A stretch of DNA of 64,000 nucleotides from Arthrobacter sp. PsM3 (lineage in GTDB: Bacteria; Actinomycetota; Actinomycetes; Actinomycetales; Micrococcaceae), in assembly GCF_030433895.1 (NCBI RefSeq), contig NZ_JARUXE010000028.1:1-64000 (forward strand), in the 5' to 3' direction. The notes beneath the pieces are model-generated. The model made no database searches. It was not told the DNA's origin and saw only the letters and a program-made list of their open reading frames with translations. Position 1 is the stretch's first letter. Each line of letters starts with the position of its first letter. The translations under genes were made by a program, and so were the position numbers. This document shows positions 55,659 to 63,898 of this stretch, piece by piece.

Positions 55659-55982
55659 ATGTCGTGGTTGATTCTTATACTTTCCGGGTCGCTGGAGGCC
55701 GTCTGGGCCGCAGCCCTGCACCGGACCTCGCAGGCCACGGGCCGCCGCCGGATTGCGCCGGCCGCCCTCTTCCTCGTCTCCGTGCTGGCCAGCACCGGCG
55801 GCCTCGCGGTCGCCATGCAGTCCATCCCGACCGGCACCGCCTACGCGGTCTGGGTGGGCGTGGGCGTGGTGCTGACGTCCGCCTACGCCATGATCAGCAA
55901 AGTTGAACCCGCCAGCGCGGCGCGGATCCTGCTGCTCGGCGGGATCCTCGCCTGCGTGGCCGGCCTGAAGCTGGTGGGGTGA
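55659..55982 (+). CDS. SMR family exporter subunit 1 (SugE/Gdx-like)
   Basis: 107 residues, four helices. The essential Glu is in SGSLEAVWAAAL (Glu13), and GTAYAVWVGVGVVLTS and VEPASAARI match the SugE/Gdx branch. Such proteins export guanidinium or quaternary ammonium ions. It overlaps the next SMR gene by four bases (GTGA), so the two probably form an obligate heterodimeric pair. CAGGAG lies upstream of the ATG. No guanidine riboswitch is convincing. Confidence 0.88.
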   Translation: MSWLILILSGSLEAVWAAALHRTSQATGRRRIAPAALFLVSVLASTGGLAVAMQSIPTGTAYAVWVGVGVVLTSAYAMISKVEPASAARILLLGGILACVAGLKLVG

Positions 55983-56407
55983 CCATGGCCGCGAACCGCA
56001 TGCCGAAATCGGCCAGCCAGGCGACGGCACAGACACTGGCTTGGCTCATCCTGCTCGCCTCCGCTGTGCTCGAGGCGGTCTGGGCCACCGCACTGGGGCT
56101 CTCCGACGGCTTCACCCGGCCGCTGCCCACTCTCGTGTTTGCGCTGACCGCGACCCTGAGCATGGTGGGGCTGGGTCTGGCCGTCAGGAGCATCCCGCTC
56201 GGCACTGCCTACGCCGTCTGGGTGGGAATCGGCGCAGCGCTGACGGTCGGCTGGGCAATGGCGACCGGCGTCGAGCCTGCCAGTCCGCTGAAACTGCTGT
56301 TCATCGCGGGGATTGTGGGCTGCGCGGCCGGCCTGAAGCTGCTGCCCGCCCGGGAACCCGTGCCGTCCCCGCCCGGTCAGTCCGCGCCGGGACCGGGCAT
56401 CCGGTAG
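55979..56407 (+). CDS. SMR family exporter subunit 2 (SugE/Gdx-like)
   Basis: 142 residues from GTG at 55979, overlapping the stop of the first SMR gene. The core is LAWLILLASAVLEAVWATALG with the conserved Glu, LSDGFTRPLPTL and IPLGTAYAVWVGIGAALTVG. It has an N-terminal extension of ~18 residues and a Pro-rich tail. Paired with subunit 1 for guanidinium or quaternary amine export. An ATG two codons later is an alternative start. Confidence 0.88.
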   Translation: MTMAANRMPKSASQATAQTLAWLILLASAVLEAVWATALGLSDGFTRPLPTLVFALTATLSMVGLGLAVRSIPLGTAYAVWVGIGAALTVGWAMATGVEPASPLKLLFIAGIVGCAAGLKLLPAREPVPSPPGQSAPGPGIR

Positions 56408-56458
56408 GAGCTGCGGAATACACCGGCGCGGGCAGAGGTTGGGGGTAGGAAACAGCGA

Positions 56459-57481
56459 ATGGAGACTCCAATGAATACTGCGAAAGTCCGGCTCGGCGAC
56501 GGCCTCATGGTCAGCCCCCTGGGGTTCGGCGGCATGGCCCTGACCCCGGTGTATGGGGAAGTGGATCCGGCCGAGGCCCTGCGGACCCTGCACCACGCGG
56601 TGGATGCCGGAGTCAGCTTCATCGACACGGCGGACATCTACGGCGGAGGCAGCAATGAGGAGCTGATCGGCCAGCTCCTGAAGGACCGCCGCGGCGAAGT
56701 GCAGCTGGCCACAAAGTTCGGCCTGGTGGGCACGCCGTCCACCGGCTACTCGGACATCCGGGGCGACGCCGCGTATGTGCGGGAGGCCGTCGACCGCAGC
56801 CTGAAACGCCTCGGCACCGACACCATCGACCTGTACTACATGCACCGCCGTGACCTCCGCGTTCCGATAGTGGAAACCGTGGAGGCCATGGCGGGGCTGG
56901 TGCAGGCCGGCAAGGTGCGGCATCTTGGCCTGTCTGAGGTGACGGCCGAGGAGCTGCGTGAAGCCAGCAGCGTCCACCCGATCGCCGCGGTCCAGAGCGA
57001 ATGGTCCATCTGGAGCCGCGATGTGGAACGCAATGTTGTTCCTGCCGCAGCCGAGCTTGGGGTGGGTTTTGTGCCCTATTCGCCGTTGGGCCGGGGATTC
57101 CTCACCGGCACCGTGGACGCGTCAAAGCTGGGCAGCAACGACTTCCGCCGCAACATCCCCCGCTTCGCCGAGACGGCGATGGACGCCAACCAGGAGGTGG
57201 TTGCCGCGGTGCGGTCCGTCGCGGCGGAACTTTCCTCCGCCGGGCAGGCTACAACTCCTGCCCAGGTCGCCCTGGCCTGGCTTCTGGCGCACGGCCGGAG
57301 GCTGGGACTGCCCGTGGTCCCCATCCCCGGCACCCGCAAGGCAGACCGGATCGACGAGAACCTGGGAGCCCTGGCGCTCGAGTTCACCCCGGAGCAGCTC
57401 GGGAAACTCGACGCCGCTGGGGACGCCGTCGTCGGCTCCCGCTCCGCGGACCCCAACTGGGTGTCCGAGGGCCGTGAATGA
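56459..57481 (+). CDS. Aldo/keto reductase
   Basis: 340 residues. VSPLGFGGMALTPVYGEVD at the start, FIDTADIYGGGSNEE with catalytic Asp/Tyr, LATKFGLVG with Lys, LYYMHRRDLRVPIV with His, QSEWSIWSRDVE and the VPIPGTRKADRIDENLGAL cofactor site are all present. Related to the AKR11/13-type enzymes; substrate unknown. A second ATG at 56471 has GGAG at good spacing and is an equally possible start. Followed by an MBL hydrolase 22 bp downstream. Confidence 0.88.
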   Translation: METPMNTAKVRLGDGLMVSPLGFGGMALTPVYGEVDPAEALRTLHHAVDAGVSFIDTADIYGGGSNEELIGQLLKDRRGEVQLATKFGLVGTPSTGYSDIRGDAAYVREAVDRSLKRLGTDTIDLYYMHRRDLRVPIVETVEAMAGLVQAGKVRHLGLSEVTAEELREASSVHPIAAVQSEWSIWSRDVERNVVPAAAELGVGFVPYSPLGRGFLTGTVDASKLGSNDFRRNIPRFAETAMDANQEVVAAVRSVAAELSSAGQATTPAQVALAWLLAHGRRLGLPVVPIPGTRKADRIDENLGALALEFTPEQLGKLDAAGDAVVGSRSADPNWVSEGRE

Positions 57482-57503
57482 CCGCGTCCGTAGACTGAAG
57501 CCC

Positions 57504-58154
57504 ATGGACTCGCTCATTCACTCGTTACGTGACATCACCATCCGCCGGATTTCGGTCGGCGAGATGGACAACAACGTGTATCTGCTCACCAGCAAGGCCT
57601 CGGGCGCGCAGCTCCTGATCGATGCGGCCGATGATCTGGCCGCCATCCAGGGGCTGCTTGCCGAGGCCGCCGCGGATACCTCCGCGACGCTGAAGCTGGC
57701 GCTGGTCGCCACCACCCATCAGCACTGGGACCACGTCCGTGCACTGCCGGGCCTGGTGGCCGCTACCGGGGTGAAGACGGCCGCCGGGGCGGAGGACGCC
57801 CCGGAGCTGCCGGTGCCGGTGGATGTGCTGATGGACCACGGGGACGTCGGCAACTTCGACGGCTTCAACGTGACGGCAGTGCACCTGCGCGGCCATACCC
57901 CGGGCTCGATCGCCCTCGTGTACCAGGACCCGGAGGGCCCGGCGCACATTTTCTCCGGCGACTCGCTGTTTCCCGGCGGCGTGGGCAACACCCAGAAGGA
58001 TCCGGAGCGGTTCGCCCAGCTGATCAGCGATGTCAGCGAGCGGCTGTTCGACGTGTATCCGGATGACACTGTGGTGCACCCGGGCCACGGGAAACCGACC
58101 ACCTTGGGCGCGGAACGCCCGCACCTGGCGGAATGGCGCGCCCGCGGCTGGTAG
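57504..58154 (+). CDS. MBL-fold hydrolase, glyoxalase II-like
   Basis: 216 residues. The zinc motif THQHWDH (72-78), later HLRGHTPGS, FSGDSLFPG and HPGHGKPT supply the remaining ligands of a dinuclear metallo-beta-lactamase fold. This group includes hydroxyacylglutathione hydrolases, but it may cleave other thioesters. TAGACT (57491-57496) ends seven bases before the ATG, so it is probably leaderless although close to the upstream reductase. Confidence 0.9.
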   Translation: MDSLIHSLRDITIRRISVGEMDNNVYLLTSKASGAQLLIDAADDLAAIQGLLAEAAADTSATLKLALVATTHQHWDHVRALPGLVAATGVKTAAGAEDAPELPVPVDVLMDHGDVGNFDGFNVTAVHLRGHTPGSIALVYQDPEGPAHIFSGDSLFPGGVGNTQKDPERFAQLISDVSERLFDVYPDDTVVHPGHGKPTTLGAERPHLAEWRARGW

Positions 58155-58156
58155 CT

Positions 58157-58232
58157 GGCGCTGCGCTTTGTGCATGGCGCTGCGGTTCGTGCATTGCGCG
58201 GCGCTTGGTGCATTGCGCTGCACTTCGTCGTC
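58157..58232. repeat. Four degenerate 19-bp tandem repeats
   Basis: Units at 58157, 58176, 58195 and 58214, based on GGCGCTGCGCTTTGTGCAT and increasingly diverged. 19 bp is not a codon multiple. Located downstream of the MBL gene. Confidence 0.8.
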
Positions 58233-58234
58233 CG

Positions 58235-58293
58235 CGCTGCGCGAAATGCCGGTCGCTGCGGAATTCCCGTAGCGTCCGGCATTTCGCGTAGCG
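58235..58293. repeat. Nested palindrome after the MBL gene
   Basis: 18-bp arms (58235-58252 and 58276-58293) with one mismatch; the 23-base loop contains a second hairpin CGCTGCGG / CCGTAGCG. Between convergent MBL and helicase genes; possible bidirectional terminator or REP-like element. Confidence 0.85.
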
Positions 58294-58325
58294 CGAGCTA
58301 CTTTGCGTAGCGGAAAACCAAAACC

Positions 58326-60209
58326 TTAGCGGCTGCGGCGTTCGTTCGACGCCGGGGCGGACGCGCGGCGGGGGCCGCCGCTGCGTGCCGGACGGCCTTC
58401 GCTGGAGCGGCCGTTGCCGCCACCTGCGTAGGATCCGCCCGAGGTGCCGCCGGTGTTGGAGGACCAGACGGCCGCGTTGGAGCCGGTCTTGGCGCCGGCA
58501 GCTGCACGCTGGCCCGTTGCCGGACGTCCGCCACGCTGGCCGCCCGTTGCGCCGCCCGTGCGGGGAGCGCCGCCCGTGCGGGGTGCGCCGCTGCGGGGAG
58601 CCGAAGCGCCCCGGGCGTCGCTGCGTCCTTCTGCGGCGCGGCCGTCGGAACCGCGGCCGGCCGAAGCGCGGCCGCCTGCAGCCGGAACATCGTTGCGGTG
58701 CGTGCCGTACGAGGTGGAGCGGCTGCGGACGCTGCGGCGCTCGGCGCGCTCGGCATCCTGCCGGTCCTCATTGCGCTCGATGACGCGCTCTGCGGCGTTG
58801 CGCGCGGCAGCCTGGCCCTCGTAGGCCACGGCACGGCGCTCGGCACGGGGAAGGTCGGTGCGGGGAGCCTCGGCTCCGACGCGTCCGCGTCCGCCACGGC
58901 CGCCCCGACCACCTGCGGTGGGTGCAGCCTGGGTGGTTCGGCGGGCCCGCTTGCGCTCCGCGTTGGCGCCGGTGGAGCTGCCGCCGCCCTGGTTGGACTT
59001 GGCGGCCAGGAGCGCGGCCCGGGTGCGCGGATCGATCTTGTCGGCCATTTCGCCGACCAGTTGTGCAACCAGCGGCGAGTTCGCGGTGACGCGCTCGAAG
59101 TTGACGTCGACGCCGGCAGCCTTCATGAGCTTCTTGACGTCCGACTGCTGCTCCGGCAGGGTCAGCGTGACGACGGTGCCATCGGAGCCGGCGCGGGCGG
59201 TACGGCCCGAGCGGTGCAGGTAGGCCTTGTGCTCCGTGGGCGGATCCACGTGGATGACCAGTTCGACGTCGTCGACGTGGACGCCGCGGGCGGCAACGTC
59301 GGTGGCGACCAGGACGCGGACCTCGCCGGAGGAGAACTCGGCCAGGTTGCGGTCACGGGCGTTCTGCGACAGGTTGCCGTGCAGGTCGACGGCGGGGATA
59401 CCGGCGTCGGTCAGGGTCTTCGCCAGCTTGCGGGCGTGGTGCTTGGTGCGCATGAAGAGCACCCGGCGGCCGGCACCCGAGGCAAGTTCGACGATCAGCT
59501 GCTTCTTGACGGTCTGGTCGTTGACGACGAGCACGTGGTGTTCCATGGTGGTCACCGCGGCCTGTGATTCATCCACGGCGTGGGTCAGCGGGTTGGACAG
59601 GTAGCGCTGGACGATCTTGTCCACGCCGTTGTCCAGGGTGGCGGAGAACAGCATGCGCTGACCCTGGCTGGGGGTCATGTCCATGAGCTTCTTGACCACG
59701 GGAAGGAAGCCGAGGTCGGCCATGTGGTCGGCCTCGTCCAGGACGGTGATCTCGACACCTTCGAGGGTCAGGACGCGCTGGCGGATCAGGTCCTCCAGGC
59801 GGCCCGGGCAGGCGATGACGATGTCGACGCCGGCGCGCAGCGCCTTTTCCTGGCGGGCCTGGGAAATGCCGCCATAAATAACGGTCGTGTTCAGGCCCAT
59901 GGCCTTGGCCATCGGCTCGATGGTCGCGTTGAGCTGGGTGGCCAGCTCGCGGGTCGGTGCGAGGACCAGGCCCATCGGGCGGCCGGGCTTGCGGAAGTGC
60001 TTGGCTTCCCGCTCAGCGAGTCGTGCTACAAGCGGGATGGCGAAGGCAATCGTCTTGCCGGAGCCGGTGCGGCCGCGGCCCAGGACGTCGCGTCCTGCCA
60101 GGGTGTCCGGCAGGGTCTTGACCTGGATGGGGAACGGTTCCAGGATCCCCTGGGCGGTGAGGGTGTCGGCGAGAACCTTGGGCGTGCCGAGGGCAGCAAA
60201 AGTAGTCAT
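58326..60209 (-). CDS. DEAD-box RNA helicase
   Basis: 627 residues from ATG at 60209. Q-motif near 20-30, Walker A GRTGSGKT (46-53), PTRELA (85-90), DEAD (158-161), SAT (189-191) and HRSGRTARAG in the second RecA domain. The ~230-residue tail is Arg/Gly/Ser/Ala-rich with RG repeats, an RNA-binding extension. It probably remodels RNA, for example in cold or during ribosome assembly. An in-frame TTG at 60218 is a possible start. The gene has its own promoter region downstream of a terminator. Confidence 0.93.
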   Translation of the reverse strand: MTTFAALGTPKVLADTLTAQGILEPFPIQVKTLPDTLAGRDVLGRGRTGSGKTIAFAIPLVARLAEREAKHFRKPGRPMGLVLAPTRELATQLNATIEPMAKAMGLNTTVIYGGISQARQEKALRAGVDIVIACPGRLEDLIRQRVLTLEGVEITVLDEADHMADLGFLPVVKKLMDMTPSQGQRMLFSATLDNGVDKIVQRYLSNPLTHAVDESQAAVTTMEHHVLVVNDQTVKKQLIVELASGAGRRVLFMRTKHHARKLAKTLTDAGIPAVDLHGNLSQNARDRNLAEFSSGEVRVLVATDVAARGVHVDDVELVIHVDPPTEHKAYLHRSGRTARAGSDGTVVTLTLPEQQSDVKKLMKAAGVDVNFERVTANSPLVAQLVGEMADKIDPRTRAALLAAKSNQGGGSSTGANAERKRARRTTQAAPTAGGRGGRGGRGRVGAEAPRTDLPRAERRAVAYEGQAAARNAAERVIERNEDRQDAERAERRSVRSRSTSYGTHRNDVPAAGGRASAGRGSDGRAAEGRSDARGASAPRSGAPRTGGAPRTGGATGGQRGGRPATGQRAAAGAKTGSNAAVWSSNTGGTSGGSYAGGGNGRSSEGRPARSGGPRRASAPASNERRSR

Positions 60210-60380
60210 ATGTTTCAAAGGTCTTTCAGGCGGTATCCATGCGGATATCGGCCCCCGGTGCCGGTTGGCCCAGGGGTTCGCCGAAGAAAAGTCAGGTGAT
60301 CAACCGGCCAGCTGCCATTTAAGGCGGAGGCCAGGACCAAATAGAACGCGTTCATCGACGCAGGATGTGCCTCTCACATG

Positions 60381-60428
60381 AAAAAGTCCCACTCCCTGCG
60401 GGCGGATTCCGGAGGGAATCCAGCAGGG
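60381..60428 (-). terminator. Intrinsic terminator upstream of the helicase
   Basis: On the minus strand CCCTGC/GCAGGG and GGATTCC/GGAATCC form a long stem, followed after 8 bases by TTTTT (60385-60381). It would end transcripts of the 129-residue protein gene. The rest of 60210-60380 holds the helicase leader, with no clear promoter. Confidence 0.65.
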
Positions 60429-60535
60429 GAACCGGTTGATGAACCGGACCGATCATTCAAGACCAAAGTGGGCATCACTGCACATCAAGTTCCCTCAGTC
60501 TATCATCCGGCGGGGCCTCTGGCGATTTCTCCCGC

Positions 60536-60925
60536 TCAGGGCACCAGGCTGGGCGCCTGGAACAGCGGGACGTGCGACGCCAGCACCCTGGCCGGCGGGG
60601 CGTCCGGCGCCGGGCGCCCGGGGACCCGGTTTGCGGCCGCCGGAGCGTGCATGGGGGCCACCGCGAGCGTGGCGTCGGGACCGCGCGTGCCCCCGGAACC
60701 GTGCGTGGCTGCCGGGACCGCCACCCGCAGGATTACCAGCGCCTCGGCGTCAATCAGCCTCCGGGTTCCGGTCTTCTCATCCAGGATCCAGAACAGGTCC
60801 GTGGCCGCGACGGTCCGGATCACCTCGCCCCGGTGGAAGAGTTTGCCGTTATGCCATGCCTCGATCTGATCCCCCACCGACAGCTCCTCACACGATTGAA
60901 CCTGCCGCGCATCTTCTGCAGTCAT
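60536..60925 (-). CDS. Hypothetical protein with SH3-like N-terminal region
   Basis: 129 residues. The first ~65 residues (SVGDQIEAWHNGKLFHRGEVIRT, LFWILDEKTGTRRLIDAEAL) have short beta-strand-like segments; the remainder is Pro/Ala-rich. No family recognised; the description SH3-like is only an impression. AAGGA lies nine bases before the ATG at 60925. Function unknown. Confidence 0.6.
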   Translation of the reverse strand: MTAEDARQVQSCEELSVGDQIEAWHNGKLFHRGEVIRTVAATDLFWILDEKTGTRRLIDAEALVILRVAVPAATHGSGGTRGPDATLAVAPMHAPAAANRVPGRPAPDAPPARVLASHVPLFQAPSLVP

Positions 60926-61131
60926 GGCCTGATCCTTCCCCGGATTCGGATTCACCCCAGTGTCATTCCGCTCTCCGGCTCCAGACTCCACCACCGAGGT
61001 TTCGGGAGCGTTTCCGTGCCGTAATCTTCGTGTGTCCAGTTCCGGGCGCAGCCGATTTACTGGTGTCGCCCGGAGCCTTCCCCTGCCATGATGGGGAACG
61101 ACCCGCCACCCCACGACCCCCAAGGACAACG

Positions 61132-61797
61132 ATGACGGAGCACGAGCACCGCGAAGACAACGACAGCAACGCCAGTGCGGCCCACGTCTGGGACGAGAAG
61201 TACCGCAGCCGGGCCAGGATCTGGAGCGGCGAGCCGAATCCGCAGCTGATCGCCGAGGCCGCCCCCCTGCCCCCCGGGACGGCCCTGGACCTGGGTTGCG
61301 GCGAGGGCGCGGACGCCATCTGGCTCGCCAGCCGCGGCTGGAAAGTCACCGCGCTCGACGTCTCCGCCGTCGCGCTGGAACGGGCCAAAGCGCATGCGCA
61401 GGAGCGCGGGCAGGTCGGGAACATCACGTGGGTGCAGCAGGATCTGGCCACCTGGGTTCCCGGGGAGCTCTTCGATCTGGTCACGGCCCAGTTCCTGCAT
61501 TCCACCGTGATGCCCTGGCAGCAGGCCCTGCAGCTGGCCGCCGCCGCGGTGCGGACCGGAGGAGCGCTGCTGATCGTAGGCCACCACCCGGACGGGCTGC
61601 CGCCGTGGAGCGAGCACCACAATCACGCGGAGAGGTTCTACACAGCCGAGCAGCTGGCCGATGAGCTGGGGATCGAGGCGCCAGAGTGGCGGCTCGACGT
61701 CGTCGCCACCCGGCACCGCAGCGCCACCGGACCCGACGGCGAGGCCGCCGCGCTGACGGATGCGGTGCTGCGCGCCACCCGGCTCGCCGCCCACTAG
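61132..61797 (+). CDS. Class I SAM-dependent methyltransferase
   Basis: 221 residues. Motif I is ALDLGCGEGADAIWLA (about 50-65), followed by KVTALDVSAVALERAKAHA and FDLVTAQFLHS. The WDEKYRSRARIWSGEPN start is seen in a common actinobacterial group that resembles thiopurine/tellurite-type methyltransferases. Substrate unknown. AAGGA lies six bases before the ATG. Confidence 0.85.
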   Translation: MTEHEHREDNDSNASAAHVWDEKYRSRARIWSGEPNPQLIAEAAPLPPGTALDLGCGEGADAIWLASRGWKVTALDVSAVALERAKAHAQERGQVGNITWVQQDLATWVPGELFDLVTAQFLHSTVMPWQQALQLAAAAVRTGGALLIVGHHPDGLPPWSEHHNHAERFYTAEQLADELGIEAPEWRLDVVATRHRSATGPDGEAAALTDAVLRATRLAAH

Positions 61798-61851
61798 GCC
61801 GGCCGACGCACCGGGGGGTCCCAGGCCGACGCACCGGGCCGGCCCCCCGGC

Positions 61852-62094
61852 CTACGCCCGCCTGCTGGTCCGCTCGCCCACCAGGGACAAGGCCAGCCGG
61901 GGGCACAGCCTGACGGCGTCCGCCGCCGCGTCCAAGCTGTCCGCGCCGATAGGCACGTCGGTGCGGTTGCCGGACCGGCTCCGCCGCGACACCGGGTAGC
62001 CCCAGTCGTCGCGGGCCAGCAACGCCGGAAGCAGCTCGGTGCACAGCCCGCGGCCGTCGCACTTGGTCCAGTCGATGTGCAGCGTGTCGCTCAT
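61852..62094 (-). CDS. Small ferredoxin
   Basis: 80 residues. Cys residues in TKCDGRGLC (C-X5-C) and CPRLAL near residue 60-65 give the three-Cys pattern of single-cluster [3Fe-4S] or [4Fe-4S] ferredoxins often paired with P450s or reductases. Here it directly follows the NuoF-like gene (4-base overlap), so it probably passes electrons to or from that protein. Confidence 0.78.
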   Translation of the reverse strand: MSDTLHIDWTKCDGRGLCTELLPALLARDDWGYPVSRRSRSGNRTDVPIGADSLDAAADAVRLCPRLALSLVGERTSRRA

Positions 62095-63344
62095 GCCGTC
62101 CTCCCGTCCTCGCGCATGCATCTGCCGCTGAGGTGGGCCTTGACGTCGTCGGCGAAGATCTCCAAAGCGCTATGGACCAGTTGGACGGTCCCGTCCGGAT
62201 GATGGCAGGCGCCCCGGCCGGAGACGAGTTTGCTCAGCCGGTCCAGCTCCCGGGGCAGCTGCGGGTTGGGTTCGCCGGAGGCAATCCGGTGAAGCACGCC
62301 GGCCATGGCGGGCAGGCCGAACATGCACGGTCCGCATTGTTTGGCGGACTCCCCCGCCAAATAGTTCAGGATGCGCGCCGTGGCCGCCAGGCCGCACTGG
62401 TCGGCAGGCAGCGCAAGGATGACTCCGGCCCCGGGGCGGACAGCCTGCCCGTCCGGGCCGGACGGCGATATCCGGTAGTCCAGCGGCCTGACCCAACGCC
62501 CGTGGTATCCGCCGACCAGAACGGCGGAGAGGGCACGGGCGTCAATTCCGGCGTCGTGGAGAATCGTCCCGAGGGCGGCGTTTCCGGGAACTTCCTGCAC
62601 TTGTACCGGCCCCGGGCCGGAGACCGTCAGGAGCCGGGTGCCGGGGTCGGCCGGTGAGCCTGTGCTGCGGAACCAGGCGGCGCCGTAGCGTGCGATGAGG
62701 CCGATATGGGCCAGCGTCTCGACATTCAGCACCAGCGTGGGGCGGCCTTTGAGGCCGGCTTCGCTCAGGCGGCGCCGCTTGTCCAGTGGAAGTGCCGTGC
62801 CGGTGGCGATGGCATTGACCACGGCGCTGGCTTCCCCGGCGACAAACGTCTCCGGCGCCGGCACCAGCCGGATCCGGCGCGCGTCCGGCCGCTCGGCAAT
62901 GGCACCTGCCACTCCCGCAAGGCTGTCCGGGGCGGCGTAGAGGTACATCTGCGAGCCTGCGACGGCGCGGTTGGCCGCCAGCAGGCCATCGAGCACGAGG
63001 TGCGGGGAGTTTGCCAGCAGCGTCCGGTCCTTGAAGCTGAGCGGTTCGCCCTCCGCGCCATTCGCAATCACCACCGGCCGGGAAGGCAGGATTCCGGCGG
63101 AGCCGGATTCGGCGGTCGCCGCCATCTTGCGCCAGGACGCGAAGGCCGCGCCGCCCCGCCCGGTCAGCCCGGAGGCTTCCAGCACCCCAATGAAGTCCGG
63201 CCCGATGCTGCCGGTATCCAGTGCCCCAAAGACGCTGAGATGCTCCTGCAGTCCAGCATAATCACCGGCGGCGAAGAGCCTGAACGTCCCTGCCGGCGCT
63301 TGGGGACGGAGAGTTTCGGCCAGCGAGGTGTCAGGCGGGGTCAT
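62091..63344 (-). CDS. NuoF-like flavin/iron-sulfur protein with SLBB domain
   Basis: 417 residues. LTGRGGAAFASWRKM and ANGAEGEPLSFKDRTLL match the FMN/NADH region of NuoF; an SLBB-like part follows (LLTVSGPGPVQVQEVPGNAALGTIL), and the C-terminal cluster region has QCGPC and GRGACHHPDG. The third Cys of the usual C-X2-C-X2-C is replaced (QCGPCMFG), so the cluster ligation is unusual. It may oxidise NAD(P)H or a quinol for the neighbouring membrane protein. AAGGAGG lies upstream of the ATG. Confidence 0.8.
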   Translation of the reverse strand: MTPPDTSLAETLRPQAPAGTFRLFAAGDYAGLQEHLSVFGALDTGSIGPDFIGVLEASGLTGRGGAAFASWRKMAATAESGSAGILPSRPVVIANGAEGEPLSFKDRTLLANSPHLVLDGLLAANRAVAGSQMYLYAAPDSLAGVAGAIAERPDARRIRLVPAPETFVAGEASAVVNAIATGTALPLDKRRRLSEAGLKGRPTLVLNVETLAHIGLIARYGAAWFRSTGSPADPGTRLLTVSGPGPVQVQEVPGNAALGTILHDAGIDARALSAVLVGGYHGRWVRPLDYRISPSGPDGQAVRPGAGVILALPADQCGLAATARILNYLAGESAKQCGPCMFGLPAMAGVLHRIASGEPNPQLPRELDRLSKLVSGRGACHHPDGTVQLVHSALEIFADDVKAHLSGRCMREDGRTA

Positions 63345-63898
63345 GGCATGCCTCCTTGGCGGGCTTTGGACGTTTCGAGGAAGGTGGCGGAAAGACGCCA
63401 GGCGCCGGCGCCGCCGACGGCCGCCACCGACGCTGCGGCCAGTATCAGGAACCATTTGCCGGTCCCGTCGGTGCCGTTGCCGATGGCGTGGGCCAGGGCG
63501 ATGGGCCACATGGCGTAGCTGAGCCAGTGGACGGCTTTGAAGGTTCGCTGCCCGATGCGGTGCCGCAGCAGGCCCGTGATGACAATGGCCAGCACGAGGT
63601 CCAGGGCGACCGTGCCCAGGCCCTGCCAGAACGGCCGGTAGGAGCCGAGGAACGGGACGAGGACATCGATCGGGTTCAGTTTGGCGTAGGAATCCAGCAG
63701 CAGCGACCCCACGTGGAGGCCGAGGAAGACTGAGGCGAGGAGGGCGAAGTTGCGGTGCAGGAGGGTGACAGAGAACCGCGGCAGGGCAATGAGCGGCCTG
63801 CCGGAACGGGTCAGGATGCCCAGCAGCACCGTGGCGGTAAACAAAGCCAGTGAGATGAAGCCGCTCACCCGCCCGAAAGCCCACATGGCTTCATCCAT
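63341..63898 (-). CDS. Ferric reductase-like haem-b membrane protein
   Basis: 185 residues, about five to six helices. His48/His62 (TLLHRN and GLHVG) and His124/His137 (KAVHWL and LAHAIG) lie 13-14 residues apart on two helices, the pattern for two stacked b haems in the ferric reductase/NOX transmembrane domain. It probably moves electrons across the membrane. It overlaps the ApbE end by eight bases and the NuoF-like start by four. A TTG start at 63988 in the same frame is less likely. Confidence 0.8.
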   Translation of the reverse strand: MDEAMWAFGRVSGFISLALFTATVLLGILTRSGRPLIALPRFSVTLLHRNFALLASVFLGLHVGSLLLDSYAKLNPIDVLVPFLGSYRPFWQGLGTVALDLVLAIVITGLLRHRIGQRTFKAVHWLSYAMWPIALAHAIGNGTDGTGKWFLILAAASVAAVGGAGAWRLSATFLETSKARQGGMP

